This document shows, one piece after another, positions 26,300 to 35,017 of a stretch of 64,000 nucleotides of DNA. The stretch's first letter is position 1, and the number at the start of each line of letters is the position of its first letter. The stretch is from Rheinheimera faecalis (GTDB taxonomy: Bacteria; Pseudomonadota; Gammaproteobacteria; Enterobacterales; Alteromonadaceae). The stretch is taken from positions 84,573-148,572 of the forward strand of contig NZ_JAJOYT010000011.1 of NCBI RefSeq assembly GCF_021290965.1. The letters are read 5' to 3'. The position numbers were made by a program, and so were the translations under genes. Below the pieces are notes generated by a model. It worked only from the letters and a program-made list of their open reading frames with translations, ran no database searches and had not been told where the DNA came from.

Positions 26300-26967
26300 T
26301 GGAAAAGCTTCAGTACAGAGCTGCCACCGCAAGAGGTGGCGTGAAAACATTGTCACTTAGCAGTGTGGCCTTGTTGTTATGGTTGTTTTTATTACTGCTT
26401 GTCCCCGATGCACTGCATAGTTCAGCCTGGGTATTACTGCTGATTTGCTGTTTGTTGGGTATGGTTGCTGGTTATGCCAAATTGACCGAGCCTTTGTATG
26501 TGATAGAGCTGGATCAGCAGGGGTTTTATTATATACATCACAAAGGACGCTGGTTTATCCCCTGGCAGGGCTTTTCTTTTATTTCTGTGCCTGAACTGGC
26601 TGGAAAGGAGTTGGCCTATATTGGAGTGAAACTTCGTAACTACGATGAATTTCTTAATCAACTCCAGCCTCGCTTAGCAGTTCACATTATGGTAGAACAA
26701 CGTCATCTCCTGATTGCAGCACTTGGCAGTAATTGTCCAAGCGGAACTTGCCCCACGGATCTGATGGTTGAAGTCGGGGAATACCGGGGAGCAACACGCA
26801 GTTATACTGGTGCTATTGCAATGTTTGCCCGACGCATGCAATTATTGCGGCAATTAACCGGCTTCGATCTGTTTATTCCGATAAGTGCTATAGGCTCAGA
26901 ACCTGCTGATTTTTGCCGCAAAGTGAATCAAATCCGGTTACAATGTTTAGACAATACAGTCACCTAG
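26299..26967 (+). CDS. DUF2982-domain membrane protein
   Basis: A 222-residue protein with two hydrophobic segments near the N-terminus (SSVALLLWLFLLLLVPDAL and SAWVLLLICCLLGMVAGYA), then a soluble domain containing FYYIHHKGRWFIPWQGFSFI, GVKLRNYDEFL and LIAALGSNCPSGTCPTDLMVEVGEYRGATRSYTGAIAMFARRM. The pattern matches what I know of DUF2982, a family of unknown function in Alteromonadales and Vibrio. The upstream TTG/ATG codons in frame would extend it over the coupled microprotein gene, so I start at ATG 26299. Confidence 0.7.
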   Translation: MEKLQYRAATARGGVKTLSLSSVALLLWLFLLLLVPDALHSSAWVLLLICCLLGMVAGYAKLTEPLYVIELDQQGFYYIHHKGRWFIPWQGFSFISVPELAGKELAYIGVKLRNYDEFLNQLQPRLAVHIMVEQRHLLIAALGSNCPSGTCPTDLMVEVGEYRGATRSYTGAIAMFARRMQLLRQLTGFDLFIPISAIGSEPADFCRKVNQIRLQCLDNTVT

Positions 26968-27031
26968 ACACTTGATGTGCGTCTGTATCATAATGGCGCG
27001 ATAAAACAAAATTAAAAACGGTATTTCAGTT

Positions 27032-27367
27032 ATGAATAATTATGAAAAAGCATTTTTAGTCAGTGGACGCAACACCTTGATCCACAAGCAAAAAAAAGTG
27101 GACTTAGTCATTGTGAATGATACTGGTGATCCGGTAATAGTGGCGACTCGTCATGGTGTGAAAATATTTACTGAAGAAGTTCCTGCAACCAAAGTTGATG
27201 CGAAAGCCCGCTATCTGGAATTAGTGGATATTGCCAGCTCTGACGTATTCAGCGAAAACAAGACGCTTTTATTTGTGCAGGCATTAAATAATAAAGAATA
27301 CAAAGTAGACTACAGCAAAGTGGGAACAGATTTATTTATCCGTATCCACCAAGAGAACTATATTTAA
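27032..27367 (+). CDS. hypothetical protein, 111 residues
   Basis: A small cytosolic protein with no signal peptide or membrane helix. It is mostly beta-strand in pattern: KKVDLVIVNDTGDPVIVATRHGVKIFTEEV and NKTLLFVQALNNKEYKVDYSKVGTDLFIRIHQ. I do not recognise a family. It lies between the DUF2982 and DUF342 genes in the same direction, 64 and about 100 bases from them, and could share their transcription. Codon use looks like that of its neighbours. Confidence 0.6.
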   Translation: MNNYEKAFLVSGRNTLIHKQKKVDLVIVNDTGDPVIVATRHGVKIFTEEVPATKVDAKARYLELVDIASSDVFSENKTLLFVQALNNKEYKVDYSKVGTDLFIRIHQENYI

Positions 27368-27464
27368 TAGGTTGTTAGATACAAATCCTTATTCAGGGTC
27401 AATGAATTGCATTGCCTGATGAATTTGTCGTAGTGGCGGCTTGTTTTAAAAGTGGTAATTGCTT

Positions 27465-29141
27465 GTGACAGTAAATGCTTTAGCGTGTCAGTTTAGCCTC
27501 AAAGACGATTTAGTCTTTATTCATATGCCTGTTACTCAGACCAATCTGACGGCTGAATTATTAAAAGAGCAATTACAACAAGCAGGCTATGGTCGCTGCT
27601 TGTTGCTGCAAGACCAAATCAAAAATTTGTTGCTGGAATACCAGCAAGTTCAACAGAAAATCAAACAGCAGCTTCAGGCCGAAGGCTATGTGCTCAAATA
27701 CAAAGTTGCCGAGCGTGTCCATGCTCAACTGAAAGTCGAGATCAGCAGCGATGCTATGCTTGCAACCGCAGAAATCACAGCTGCTTACGGTGGTAATCCA
27801 ATTTCTGCCAACGAAGCAGTCAAAGCAGGACAGGAAGCGGGTATTGTATTTGGTTTTCAGAAAGAACAAATCCTTCAATTAGTGGCGCAGGCCAGCCGCG
27901 CTGAGCCAGGCAGTAAAACCAAAGCGGACATAGCGGTAGGCAAATTGCCAACCCCTGGCCGTGATTCAGTGTTTGAACTGCTTATTCGTGATATGTCTAA
28001 TCGCAATAAACAACCTATTGCCCGTTCTGAAGGGAAAGTCGATTTACGTGATTTTGGCGCTATTGCTTCGGTGAGAACGGGTGAAGCTTTAATGCGTCGT
28101 CATCCGCCTACCAAAGGCAAAGAAGGCATGACAGTCACTGGTACCCGTTTGTCTGCTCTGGACGGGCAGCAATTACCCTGGGGGGCTGCTGAAGGCTCTG
28201 CTGTGTCTGCTGATAACCCTGACTTGTTAGTTGCTTGCCAGGACGGTATGCCACGCTTATTAGATGCCTGTGTCGCTGTGGATGAAGTTTTTGTCATCAA
28301 CAAAGTCGATGCCGGTTCAGGTCATATTATTTTTAAAGGCGCAGTGGTCATCAATGGCGATGTGGCGCAAGCCATGAAAGTTGTTGCCGGTGGCAATGTG
28401 TTTGTTAAAGGCGTATTTGAAGGTGATCTGATTGAATCCGGTGGTGATGTCACTATAGGCGGTGCCATTATTGGTCATCAGGTGGGCGAAGTAGGTGAAC
28501 ATACCGAACTGAGTACACAAGTCAGGGCTAAAGGTAATCTGAATTGCACTCTGGCACAATACGCCAATATAAAATGTGAAGGTCGTCTCACGGTATCCAA
28601 ACAGTTATTACACTGTCAGGTTGAAGCCGATTCTGTATTAGCAGGTACCGAAGAAAAAGCCAATGGCAAAATTGTCGGTGGCCGTTATTATCTGGGTAAT
28701 GGTTTACGTTGTGGCAATCTTGGTGCTCCATCCGGTAGCTTGTTGCAAATACTGCTGAATAAACAAATGGATCCGTTGATAGAAAAACAAAACGTGTTAC
28801 GCACCAGTTTAGTTGCCCTAAAGGCTGAAATGGAATTGGTAAAACAACATGTAGAGCAGCTTAAGCAAATGGAAAAATCGCCGGCAGTGCAAGAACAGAT
28901 GGCGGCCATGGTGGAGGAGTTTGAAGAACACCGTAGTATTGCTTCTGCTTTTATCGCGGATATCAAGCAACTGGAAGAGCAAAGACGACAGCTGTTATTG
29001 TCGGTTTGTATCGAAGTCACCCAGCAACTTTTTGCAGGAGTGGAAACCAGCTTTGGTAATGAAGTTTTGAGAACTAAAAAGGAGTACGGCGCTTCCCGTA
29101 TTCGATTATCTGAACAAGGTGTAGTGGTAGAGGCTCTGTAA
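27465..29141 (+). CDS. FapA-like DUF342 protein
   Basis: A 558-residue cytosolic protein. The N-terminal third is mixed alpha/beta with the FapA motif AYGGNPISANEAVKAGQEAGIVFG; the middle is the DUF342 beta-helix region (VFVINKVDAGSGHIIFKGAVVINGDVAQAMKVVAGGNVFVKGVFEGDLIESGGDVTIGGAIIGHQ) with repeated Gly-turn hexads; the last 130 residues form a coiled coil (LRTSLVALKAEMELVKQHVEQLKQ). It starts at GTG or at a TTG two codons earlier. Vibrio FapA homologues are linked to glucose-PTS/flagellar control; the role here is unknown. Confidence 0.82.
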   Translation: MTVNALACQFSLKDDLVFIHMPVTQTNLTAELLKEQLQQAGYGRCLLLQDQIKNLLLEYQQVQQKIKQQLQAEGYVLKYKVAERVHAQLKVEISSDAMLATAEITAAYGGNPISANEAVKAGQEAGIVFGFQKEQILQLVAQASRAEPGSKTKADIAVGKLPTPGRDSVFELLIRDMSNRNKQPIARSEGKVDLRDFGAIASVRTGEALMRRHPPTKGKEGMTVTGTRLSALDGQQLPWGAAEGSAVSADNPDLLVACQDGMPRLLDACVAVDEVFVINKVDAGSGHIIFKGAVVINGDVAQAMKVVAGGNVFVKGVFEGDLIESGGDVTIGGAIIGHQVGEVGEHTELSTQVRAKGNLNCTLAQYANIKCEGRLTVSKQLLHCQVEADSVLAGTEEKANGKIVGGRYYLGNGLRCGNLGAPSGSLLQILLNKQMDPLIEKQNVLRTSLVALKAEMELVKQHVEQLKQMEKSPAVQEQMAAMVEEFEEHRSIASAFIADIKQLEEQRRQLLLSVCIEVTQQLFAGVETSFGNEVLRTKKEYGASRIRLSEQGVVVEAL

Positions 29142-29293
29142 GCGCCTCGCTTTTTCAAGCGACCTCTGTTGCTTATTTCTACAAAACTGGCCTGCCTTTT
29201 GCTTTGCTTTTTTTGGTTACTTCTGACGTCAAATTTTTGCTGTTACTGGTGCTGATCGGCAGTGCCATAACATCATGCGGTGGAATAAAGACA

Positions 29294-30970
29294 ATGATAC
29301 GAACACAACAATGGTTTCTTTTACTTTTGCTTAGCGCATTTCTCACTGGATGTGGTGGCGGAGGTGGAGGTGATTCCGATTCCGGTGGTTCTGCTTCCAG
29401 CGTCAATGCCGGGATAGATCAAACAGTGAATGAAACGGACAGTTTTACCCTGAATGCGTTGGGCGATCCTGCAGGCGGTACTTTTTCCTGGCGTCAGTTA
29501 TCCGGAGCCGCAGTGGAAGGTATGCCAGCCAGTACTGCATCTGTAACTCTTGTTGCGCCTTTGGTGAAAGCCGATAGTATCCTGGTATTTCAGGCTACTT
29601 ACACAACACCGGGCGGTCAGAACTTAACAGATGAAGTTCAGGTGCTGGTGAAGGCTGAGAATCAGGGACCTGTTGCTGTTCTGCAAATAACCCAGCCTTC
29701 TATATTACCTGTGGCGCAAGGCTTAACCGTCAGCATCAGTGCCGCTTCTTCTTATGATCTGGATGCAGATGGCATTATCGCCAGTTACCTGTGGACTCAA
29801 ACTTCTGGTTCTGCGGTGACACTGACTGGAGCAAATACAGCGACCGTCAGCTTTGTTGCGCCTTTGGTGGCTACACAAACTGATATTGAGTTGGCGTTGA
29901 CTATTACCGATGATGAAGGTTTAACAGGGCAAGGCAGCATCAAAGTACCGATCCGTGCCAGCACGCAGCAGATTATCGCTGATGCAGGAGCTGATCAGCA
30001 GGTACGGGAGTTTGCTGAAGTGCAGTTAGACGGCAGCGGGACACGCACAGTGACCGGCAGCTTCAGTTGTCGTTGGAGCCAGTTAAAAGGCCAGACGCTG
30101 GTGCTGGTCAATCCCACCTCTTGCCAGGCTTCTTTTATTGCACCTGACATCTCAGGCACCAGTCAGCTGGAGCTGCAATTAATAGCAACAGACAGCAACA
30201 ACCAGACAGCGACTGACACTATGCTGGTCACCGTCAGTAACGCCGTACTTGGTGATTTACCTGATACAGGTGTGGTGAACTGTTATGACATTTCAGCTGA
30301 GATCCCCTGTGGTGATGAAAGCTATCCGCGTCAGGATGGTGACGGTGGTCGTGATAGCGTAGTGCAGTATTTACGTAAAATAGGCAAAGGCGAAAAGGCT
30401 TTCGATTTTACCAAGTTGGATCAGTTTGGTGACGAGCTGGCAGACACAGCCAATGAGTTTTCCTGCGTACGTGACAATGTCACAGGTTTGATTTGGGAAT
30501 TAAAAGAACCTGTGATTACGCCGCCTCCTGCCAGTACTTTAAGAGCAGCGAACAACAGATACAGTTTTGTGAATACCAATGCAGGTAATGGTGACGAAGC
30601 CGGTGTACCTGCACCAGCGTCAAGCACATGCCCAAGTGCAGAGAATTGCGGTATCGAAGTGTATGTGGAAGAGGTGAATGAAACAGCGTATTGCGGTGGT
30701 GCAAACTGGCGCTTGCCTACTTTGGAAGAGCTGATGTCTATCGCCGATTTTAGCCGTATTGGTGAAAATCACTTGTTAGATCCGGCATTTTTCCGTTTTG
30801 AACCTGATCACTCTGTGCAGAACAATATGTTTTACTGGACCACACAAACCAGTGCAGAAGGTGGTGGTGGTATTTCTGCCTGGGTGTTTGATATCCGCAA
30901 TGGTAATGACAATACCTTGCCGAAGCAGCAAAATCAGTTAGGTTATGTGCGTCTGGTGCGCTCACCATAA
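29294..30970 (+). CDS. surface lipoprotein with PKD-like repeats and a DUF1566 (Lcl) domain
   Basis: A 558-residue exported lipoprotein with lipobox SAFLTGC followed by a Gly/Ser-rich tether (GGGGGGDSDSGGSAS). About three Ig/PKD-type repeats follow (NAGIDQTVNE, SSYDLDADGIIASYLWTQTSGSAVTLTGANTATVSFVAP, DAGADQQVREFAEVQLDGSG). The C-terminal DUF1566 domain has VTGLIWELK, ANWRLPTLEELMSIADFSR and FYWTTQTSAEG...GYVRLVRS. The start chosen opens the lipoprotein signal and is preceded by a GGA-type site. It is followed after nine bases by a second DUF1566 gene, forming an operon. Such proteins are thought to bind at the cell surface; the ligand is unknown. Confidence 0.8.
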   Translation: MIRTQQWFLLLLLSAFLTGCGGGGGGDSDSGGSASSVNAGIDQTVNETDSFTLNALGDPAGGTFSWRQLSGAAVEGMPASTASVTLVAPLVKADSILVFQATYTTPGGQNLTDEVQVLVKAENQGPVAVLQITQPSILPVAQGLTVSISAASSYDLDADGIIASYLWTQTSGSAVTLTGANTATVSFVAPLVATQTDIELALTITDDEGLTGQGSIKVPIRASTQQIIADAGADQQVREFAEVQLDGSGTRTVTGSFSCRWSQLKGQTLVLVNPTSCQASFIAPDISGTSQLELQLIATDSNNQTATDTMLVTVSNAVLGDLPDTGVVNCYDISAEIPCGDESYPRQDGDGGRDSVVQYLRKIGKGEKAFDFTKLDQFGDELADTANEFSCVRDNVTGLIWELKEPVITPPPASTLRAANNRYSFVNTNAGNGDEAGVPAPASSTCPSAENCGIEVYVEEVNETAYCGGANWRLPTLEELMSIADFSRIGENHLLDPAFFRFEPDHSVQNNMFYWTTQTSAEGGGGISAWVFDIRNGNDNTLPKQQNQLGYVRLVRSP

Positions 30971-30979
30971 GGGAATTTT

Positions 30980-31492
30980 ATGTCAAAGTATTTTATGTTC
31001 TTACTGATGGTGGCAGGGCCCGTTCAAGCTGCTCAGGTGTGTTACAGCGATATCACGACCACTAAACCTATTGCCAGTTTTCAATTAAACGCAGATGGTA
31101 CAGTGCTGGATACGACTACTAAGCTGATGTGGTCACGTTGTCTGGTAGGACAAAGCTGGGACAACTCCAGCAGCACTTGCACCGGCACAGCACAACAACT
31201 GGACTGGCCTGAAGCTTTAACTGAGGCAAAACGTAGCACCCTGGCAGGCTATAGCACCTGGCGTTTACCTAATGCCAAAGAAGTGCTGACGCTGGTGGAG
31301 CGCAGCTGTGTTGACCCTGCTATTAATCTGACGGCTTTCCCTGCCAGTAACAGTGAGAATATGTGGACTGGTACTACAGTGGTAAATCAACCTGATCGGG
31401 GCTGGGCTATTGCGATGTATAGTGGCAAAAATAATTCCAAGGAAAAGATTATCCGCTTATACGTACGCTTAGTGCGGTTTAGCGACGAGTAA
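30980..31492 (+). CDS. exported DUF1566-domain protein
   Basis: A 170-residue protein with a short signal peptide (MSKYFMFLLMVAGPVQAAQ) and a single DUF1566 domain: DTTTKLMWSRCLVGQSWDNSSSTCTGTAQQLDWPEAL, STWRLPNAKEVLTLVERSC, NMWTGTTVV and YVRLVRF. Cys residues are paired through the domain, consistent with disulfides in the periplasm or at the surface. It is encoded nine bases after the larger DUF1566 lipoprotein and is likely co-expressed and perhaps partnered with it. Confidence 0.82.
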   Translation: MSKYFMFLLMVAGPVQAAQVCYSDITTTKPIASFQLNADGTVLDTTTKLMWSRCLVGQSWDNSSSTCTGTAQQLDWPEALTEAKRSTLAGYSTWRLPNAKEVLTLVERSCVDPAINLTAFPASNSENMWTGTTVVNQPDRGWAIAMYSGKNNSKEKIIRLYVRLVRFSDE

Positions 31493-31502
31493 AATGGCTT
31501 GT

Positions 31503-31532
31503 GCTGTGGTCTTTTCGATGAAAGACCACAGC
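31503..31532. terminator. strong hairpin after the DUF1566 pair
   Basis: A 12-bp perfect stem GCTGTGGTCTTT / AAAGACCACAGC with a six-base loop lies 11 bases after the DUF1566 stop codon. No T-run follows, so it may be a 3' stabilising hairpin or a weak terminator. Confidence 0.5.
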
Positions 31533-31621
31533 AATGCGTTACTTCCTGATGATCTCACTGCCTTTTTCACCTAAGCTAGCCTCAATTGCTTTACCAATCC
31601 CCTTGAAAGAGAGTTGATATT

Positions 31622-32380
31622 TTGCATCGTGTTTTGATCCTGTTATTGATGTTCTTTAGCTGGCAAGGCTTTACGGCTGAGTGCAATATGGCATTTCGCC
31701 ACGGTATTTTAATTTCCCCTGAACAAATTCGTATTCAAAGCACTAACCGCACTGTATTTCAGATCAATCAGGATCAGGATTTATTTATTCGCGGCGAATG
31801 GATCACGTTAAATCCGGCAGAGCAAGAGCTGGTGCGCCAGTATGCGCAGGGGTTGCGTAAATTTGTGCCAGAGTTGGTCACCATAGCAGTGGATAGTGTC
31901 GAGCTGGGTTTAACTGCGATTGAAAACATGCTGGTGGGTATTGGCAGCACGGCGCAGCAAGAAGAGTGGCAAGCGCTGATCCGCGAAACCACCTATCAGC
32001 TGACATCACGTTTTGTTCGAAGTGGTGAACATTTTTATCTGGCGCCCCAAAGTCTGAACGAGCTGGATGCCTTTTTACATGGTGAATTGAAAACACAATT
32101 AAAAGACCTGGCTAAATACACTGTTGGCGCTGTCTGGGATGCTTTACGTGATGCACTGCGCCAAAGTGAAGATGACTTTGAACGTTCTGAAAGTCAGAAC
32201 TGGCAACCTGCCGATGAATTACTGGCCAAAATTAATACCGGCCTGGATTTAAAAGCCGACGAGCTGGAACAAAAATCCGTATTATTTTGCCAGCGACTGA
32301 CCGAGCTAGATCAAATTGAAACGCAGCTACAACAACGAGTGCCACAATTGCAGGCTTATGATGTAGTGACGATGAAATAG
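31622..32380 (+). CDS. exported DUF2884 (YggN-like) protein
   Basis: A 252-residue periplasmic protein. The signal peptide is about residues 1-19 (LILLLMFFSWQGFTA). The mature protein has HGILISPEQIRIQSTNRTVFQINQDQDLFIRGEWITLN, a pattern shared with E. coli YggN and DUF2884, then a long amphipathic-helical part ending QLTELDQIETQLQQRVPQLQAYD. The start is a TTG with an AAAGAGAG site; the first in-frame ATG lies within the signal peptide. Function unknown. It appears monocistronic. Confidence 0.72.
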   Translation: MHRVLILLLMFFSWQGFTAECNMAFRHGILISPEQIRIQSTNRTVFQINQDQDLFIRGEWITLNPAEQELVRQYAQGLRKFVPELVTIAVDSVELGLTAIENMLVGIGSTAQQEEWQALIRETTYQLTSRFVRSGEHFYLAPQSLNELDAFLHGELKTQLKDLAKYTVGAVWDALRDALRQSEDDFERSESQNWQPADELLAKINTGLDLKADELEQKSVLFCQRLTELDQIETQLQQRVPQLQAYDVVTMK

Positions 32381-32410
32381 CCGAATTGAGTCAACACAGG
32401 AAAGTTGTTG

Positions 32411-32605
32411 TTAACTCTGCCGGGTAAGTTTCGCTTTTAACTGTTCATTACGGCTTTTTTCTTTTTCCAGTAACTGCTTTAACTGAGCGATTTTTGCAGC
32501 AGCTTCATCATCCTGTATCGCTTTAAGCCTTAATTCTCCTGACTCCGCATCTCTGACCTGTCTGGCTCTGGCATTGCAGGTTGGGCAACTGTGTAAATCT
32601 GACAT
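32411..32605 (-). CDS. small CxxC coiled-coil protein
   Basis: A 64-residue protein starting MSDLHSCPTCNARARQVRD, with one CxxC knuckle, followed by a charged heptad-like helix (EAAAKIAQLKQLLEKEKSRNEQLKAKLTRQ). The internal ATG is chosen because AAGAAGAGG lies just upstream and the longer frame runs back over the marR promoter. It is divergent from marR. Unknown function; a zinc-binding or regulatory role is only a guess. The MarR operators between the two genes may control it as well. Confidence 0.6.
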   Translation of the reverse strand: MSDLHSCPTCNARARQVRDAESGELRLKAIQDDEAAAKIAQLKQLLEKEKSRNEQLKAKLTRQS

Positions 32606-32646
32606 AAGTACCTCTTCTTTAGTTTTTTCTTCAGTAATGTGTTTAA

Positions 32647-32698
32647 TAGTTGATATAATCAACTTAATTGTGGGTCTTTTGGTAGATAAAGTCAACTA
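32647..32698. promoter_or_regulatory. candidate MarR operators in the divergent promoter
   Basis: Two related inverted sites lie ahead of marR: TAGTTGATATAATCAACTTA (nearly perfect dyad, with a TATAAT -10-like core inside) and TAGATAAAGTCAACTA, both built on the half-site AGTTGA/TCAACT. Such a pair overlapping the promoter fits MarR autorepression. The assignment is by position and symmetry only. Confidence 0.55.
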
Positions 32699-32723
32699 AT
32701 GAGTGATTGGATAAGGAAACATC

Positions 32724-33185
32724 ATGGAGCAACAACAGGATTTACTCGACCAACTACAACAACTGACGGCTGAGCTGCGCGGCCAGTTTTTTCAGCAACT
32801 GGGTCCTGAATTGCCGGGGTTAACGGCTATGCATGGTCGGTTGTTGCTGATGACTGCCCAAACGACAGGAACCACAGCGCAGCAGCTTGCGGAATGGTTA
32901 AGGCGGGACAAAGCCCAAATTACCAGACTACTCAATGATCTGCAGCACGCAGCCTTAGTGCAACGCCAGACAGATCCCAATGATGGCAGGCGTCAGCTGT
33001 TGTTATTAACAGAGCAAGGTCAGCGATTGGCTGCACAGTTAAAGAGCAAAAAACGACAAATCGCCAGCAAAATGCTGACAGGTTTAACTGCACAGCAGCA
33101 AACGCAAATGACGGAATTATTGGCGCAGATGTATCGGAATTTAGTGAGCGCCAAGTTATTAGCAGATAAAACTCAGGAAGGATAA
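32724..33185 (+). CDS. MarR-family transcriptional regulator
   Basis: A 153-residue winged-helix repressor. [57 protein letters not shown] covers the recognition helix and the wing with the DxRxxxLxLT motif. It is followed after five bases by an SMR exporter gene, so the likely job is to hold that pump in check until a toxic ligand binds. The N-terminus is Gln-rich. An AAGGAAA site precedes the ATG. Confidence 0.9.
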   Translation: MEQQQDLLDQLQQLTAELRGQFFQQLGPELPGLTAMHGRLLLMTAQTTGTTAQQLAEWLRRDKAQITRLLNDLQHAALVQRQTDPNDGRRQLLLLTEQGQRLAAQLKSKKRQIASKMLTGLTAQQQTQMTELLAQMYRNLVSAKLLADKTQEG

Positions 33186-33190
33186 CAGCA

Positions 33191-33523
33191 ATGAAACACT
33201 GGTTATTTTTAGCAACGGCTATAGTGGCTGAAACCATAGCCACTTCATCTCTCAAGGCCAGTGAAGGCTTCACAAAATTCTGGCCCTCAGTAGCTGTGGT
33301 TGTAGGATTCGCCATCGCTTTTTACTTTCTATCGTTAACTTTAAAAGTGATCCCTATAGGCATAGCCTACGCCGTATGGTCTGGTGTTGGCATAGTGCTG
33401 ATCACGACTATCTCCTGGTTTTTATTTGGCCAGAAACTCGATCTGCCTGCCCTCATAGGGATAACCCTGATTATCGCAGGTGTAGTGATTATGCAGGTGT
33501 TTTCTAAGGCGGTGGGTCATTAA
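33191..33523 (+). CDS. small multidrug resistance (SMR) efflux protein, EmrE/QacE-like
   Basis: A 110-residue four-helix inner-membrane antiporter. The essential Glu14 of EmrE is kept ([22 protein letters not shown]), as are Trp63 and the GVG of helix 3 ([15 protein letters not shown]) and the closing GVVIMQVFS. It works as a dimer, exchanging protons for cationic drugs, guanidinium or related compounds; the sub-type cannot be fixed from sequence alone. It is encoded directly downstream of marR, under the same promoter. Confidence 0.92.
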   Translation: MKHWLFLATAIVAETIATSSLKASEGFTKFWPSVAVVVGFAIAFYFLSLTLKVIPIGIAYAVWSGVGIVLITTISWFLFGQKLDLPALIGITLIIAGVVIMQVFSKAVGH

Positions 33524-33858
33524 TATCTACTGGCCAGCTAGAGTCATTTTTTAGTAGCCAACGGAAGCTGCACAAATAGCAGAGAGGTAAAAGTTACCTG
33601 TGTGCGTATCAATGTATGAAATTAATTCCGCTGGTAACGTCGTCAGGTAATGCTGTTCAGCGCCGAATTAGTTTTATTATCAATCTGATAATCTAAGTTA
33701 ATTCAAGCGCTTAATATTCTAATTTCGACAATTGCCCGCTGTTTTTACAGTCTGGCCCGCTCCCTGCACCTCTTTAGTTGTCCTGTTGCCCGGACGAGTT
33801 CATCCCGGTGGATCATCAGGTCACCGATAACCTTTTACTTATCAAGGAGAACCTTACT
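33524..33858 (+). other. leader region of the PA2169-family gene
   Basis: No coding frame of its own is supported. The frame of the downstream gene is open back to 33778, but the Shine-Dalgarno sequence and conserved N-terminus place its start at 33859. The region holds the sigma-54-type promoter at 33753-33768 and an AT-rich stretch before it that could bind an activator or IHF. Confidence 0.6.
33753..33768 (+). promoter_or_regulatory. sigma-54 (RpoN) promoter
   Basis: TGGCCCGCTCCCTGCA matches the -24/-12 consensus TGGCACG-N4-TTGCA at 14 of 16 scored positions, with the invariant GG and GC separated by exactly ten bases. It would start transcription near 33780, about 80 bases before the PA2169-family gene. 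No enhancer-binding activator is encoded in the window. Confidence 0.65.
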
Positions 33859-34311
33859 ATGGCACAGTTAAATACAGCTAGAGTGAATCATGCATCCGAT
33901 ATTATTCAGGTGTTAAACAGTGGTATTGAGTTTTACACTGATGCAAAAGAGCAGGTTCGCGACCCCAGGCTGGCACAGTTTTTCGATCGTATGCTCAATG
34001 CCCGTCGAATGGTCAAAGAACGTTTGCAACCATTTGCCGTAATTGAAGACGGTCAGCGCGAAGAAGGTTCGGCTTTTTCTGTTGAAGTCAGAAAAGTCTA
34101 CACCAAAGTGATCAGCGCTATTTCTTCGGATACAGAGCATACGTACATTAGCCAGTTAGAGGAAGTTGAAGACAAAACGCTTGAAGAACTGCGTATTGCG
34201 CTGAAAGATAACCAGCCAGCTCAGTATGAAGCTGCATTGCTGCAATCTATGGCGACCATGCAGGAATGCCATGATGAAATGCGCGCACTGAAACTAAGTG
34301 TCAGCCACTAA
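33859..34311 (+). CDS. PA2169-family four-helix-bundle protein (DUF2383)
   Basis: A 150-residue soluble helical protein resembling ferritin-like DUF2383 members: LNSGIEFYTDAKEQVRDPRLAQFFDRMLNARRMVKERLQPF and YISQLEEVEDKTLEELRIALKDNQPAQYEAALLQSMATMQECHDEMRAL. The ATG follows AAGGAGA at ideal spacing. Family members are stress- or biofilm-associated and poorly characterised; a metal site is not certain here. It is probably transcribed from the sigma-54 promoter upstream, as a single gene. Confidence 0.8.
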   Translation: MAQLNTARVNHASDIIQVLNSGIEFYTDAKEQVRDPRLAQFFDRMLNARRMVKERLQPFAVIEDGQREEGSAFSVEVRKVYTKVISAISSDTEHTYISQLEEVEDKTLEELRIALKDNQPAQYEAALLQSMATMQECHDEMRALKLSVSH

Positions 34312-34351
34312 AATAAAAACTGATAGCTGTCTTAAGTCAGGCAGCTGAATT

Positions 34352-34399
34352 GCAGGTGCATCCGTTGTTTTTATGATTGATGCACCTGCTTTATTTACC
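34352..34399 (+). terminator. terminator after the PA2169-family gene
   Basis: A stem GCAGGTGCATC / GATGCACCTGC with a loop of about 16 bases is followed by TTTATTT. It sits 40 bases downstream of the stop codon. Confidence 0.8.
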
Positions 34400-34573
34400 A
34401 CAACTGACTCTGTATTTATTTACAAAAAAGCACGGAGCTACCTCTGCTTTCCGGGAAGTTAGCTAACAGCAGCAGACACCTGATCTTTATCCCAAATCCT
34501 CCACCGCTGACCCCAGTAGTACATGGAGAACAGTCAAAACAGGTTGTAGTGATCTGAACGACAAGGAGGGTGT

Positions 34574-35017
34574 ATGAAAAAATCAGGCTTTATAGGTTTT
34601 TGTTTTTTAGTGATGGCTGGCAGCGGAGCAGCAGAGTCTGTGGTGTTATCTGCAGATGAGCTAAAAGCTAAGGTCGTTGAGATTACAGCTGCACAAAATC
34701 AGGTGATGTTACGAGGCTCAACTGCAGAGGACGTGGATAAACTTTTTGCGCTTTATAGCGATGATTTTGTTTATCGCCATGATGTGTATGGTGGCAATTA
34801 CAGCAAAGATGAACTCTATGCCAATACGATACGGCTGTTAGCTATGGGGAAATATGATAAGACCGAACCGCGCTATCGTATTGTCAGCCAAATTCCGGGT
34901 CATAACGCCATTGCAGTAGAGCGGCAGGAAGTACACAAAGGTGTGGTAAAAAACCATCTGGCTGTATTTGAGTTCCGTCAGGGCAAAGTCGCAAAAGTTA
35001 TCGAATACTGGAAGTAG
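34574..35017 (+). CDS. exported NTF2-like (SnoaL-type) protein
   Basis: A 147-residue protein with a signal peptide (MKKSGFIGFCFLVMAGSGAAES) and an NTF2-like fold: VEDVDKLFALYSDDFVYRHDVYGGNYSKDELYANTIRLLA and HLAVFEFRQGKVAKVIEYWK, the closing strand typical of nuclear-transport-factor-2 family proteins. GGAGG precedes the ATG at good spacing. No catalytic assignment is possible. It is monocistronic between two regions without genes. Confidence 0.72.
   Translation: MKKSGFIGFCFLVMAGSGAAESVVLSADELKAKVVEITAAQNQVMLRGSTAEDVDKLFALYSDDFVYRHDVYGGNYSKDELYANTIRLLAMGKYDKTEPRYRIVSQIPGHNAIAVERQEVHKGVVKNHLAVFEFRQGKVAKVIEYWK

Noticed and set aside
26087..26356. Minus-strand frame of 89 codons across the efflux-DUF2982 intergenic region
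   Set aside because: It overlaps the coupled microprotein and DUF2982 start on the other strand, has a poor start and no plausible fold.
28688..29158. 156-codon frame opposite the DUF342 coiled coil
   Set aside because: Shadow of a real gene; Ser/Cys-rich composition typical of antisense to Gln/Glu-rich coding sequence.
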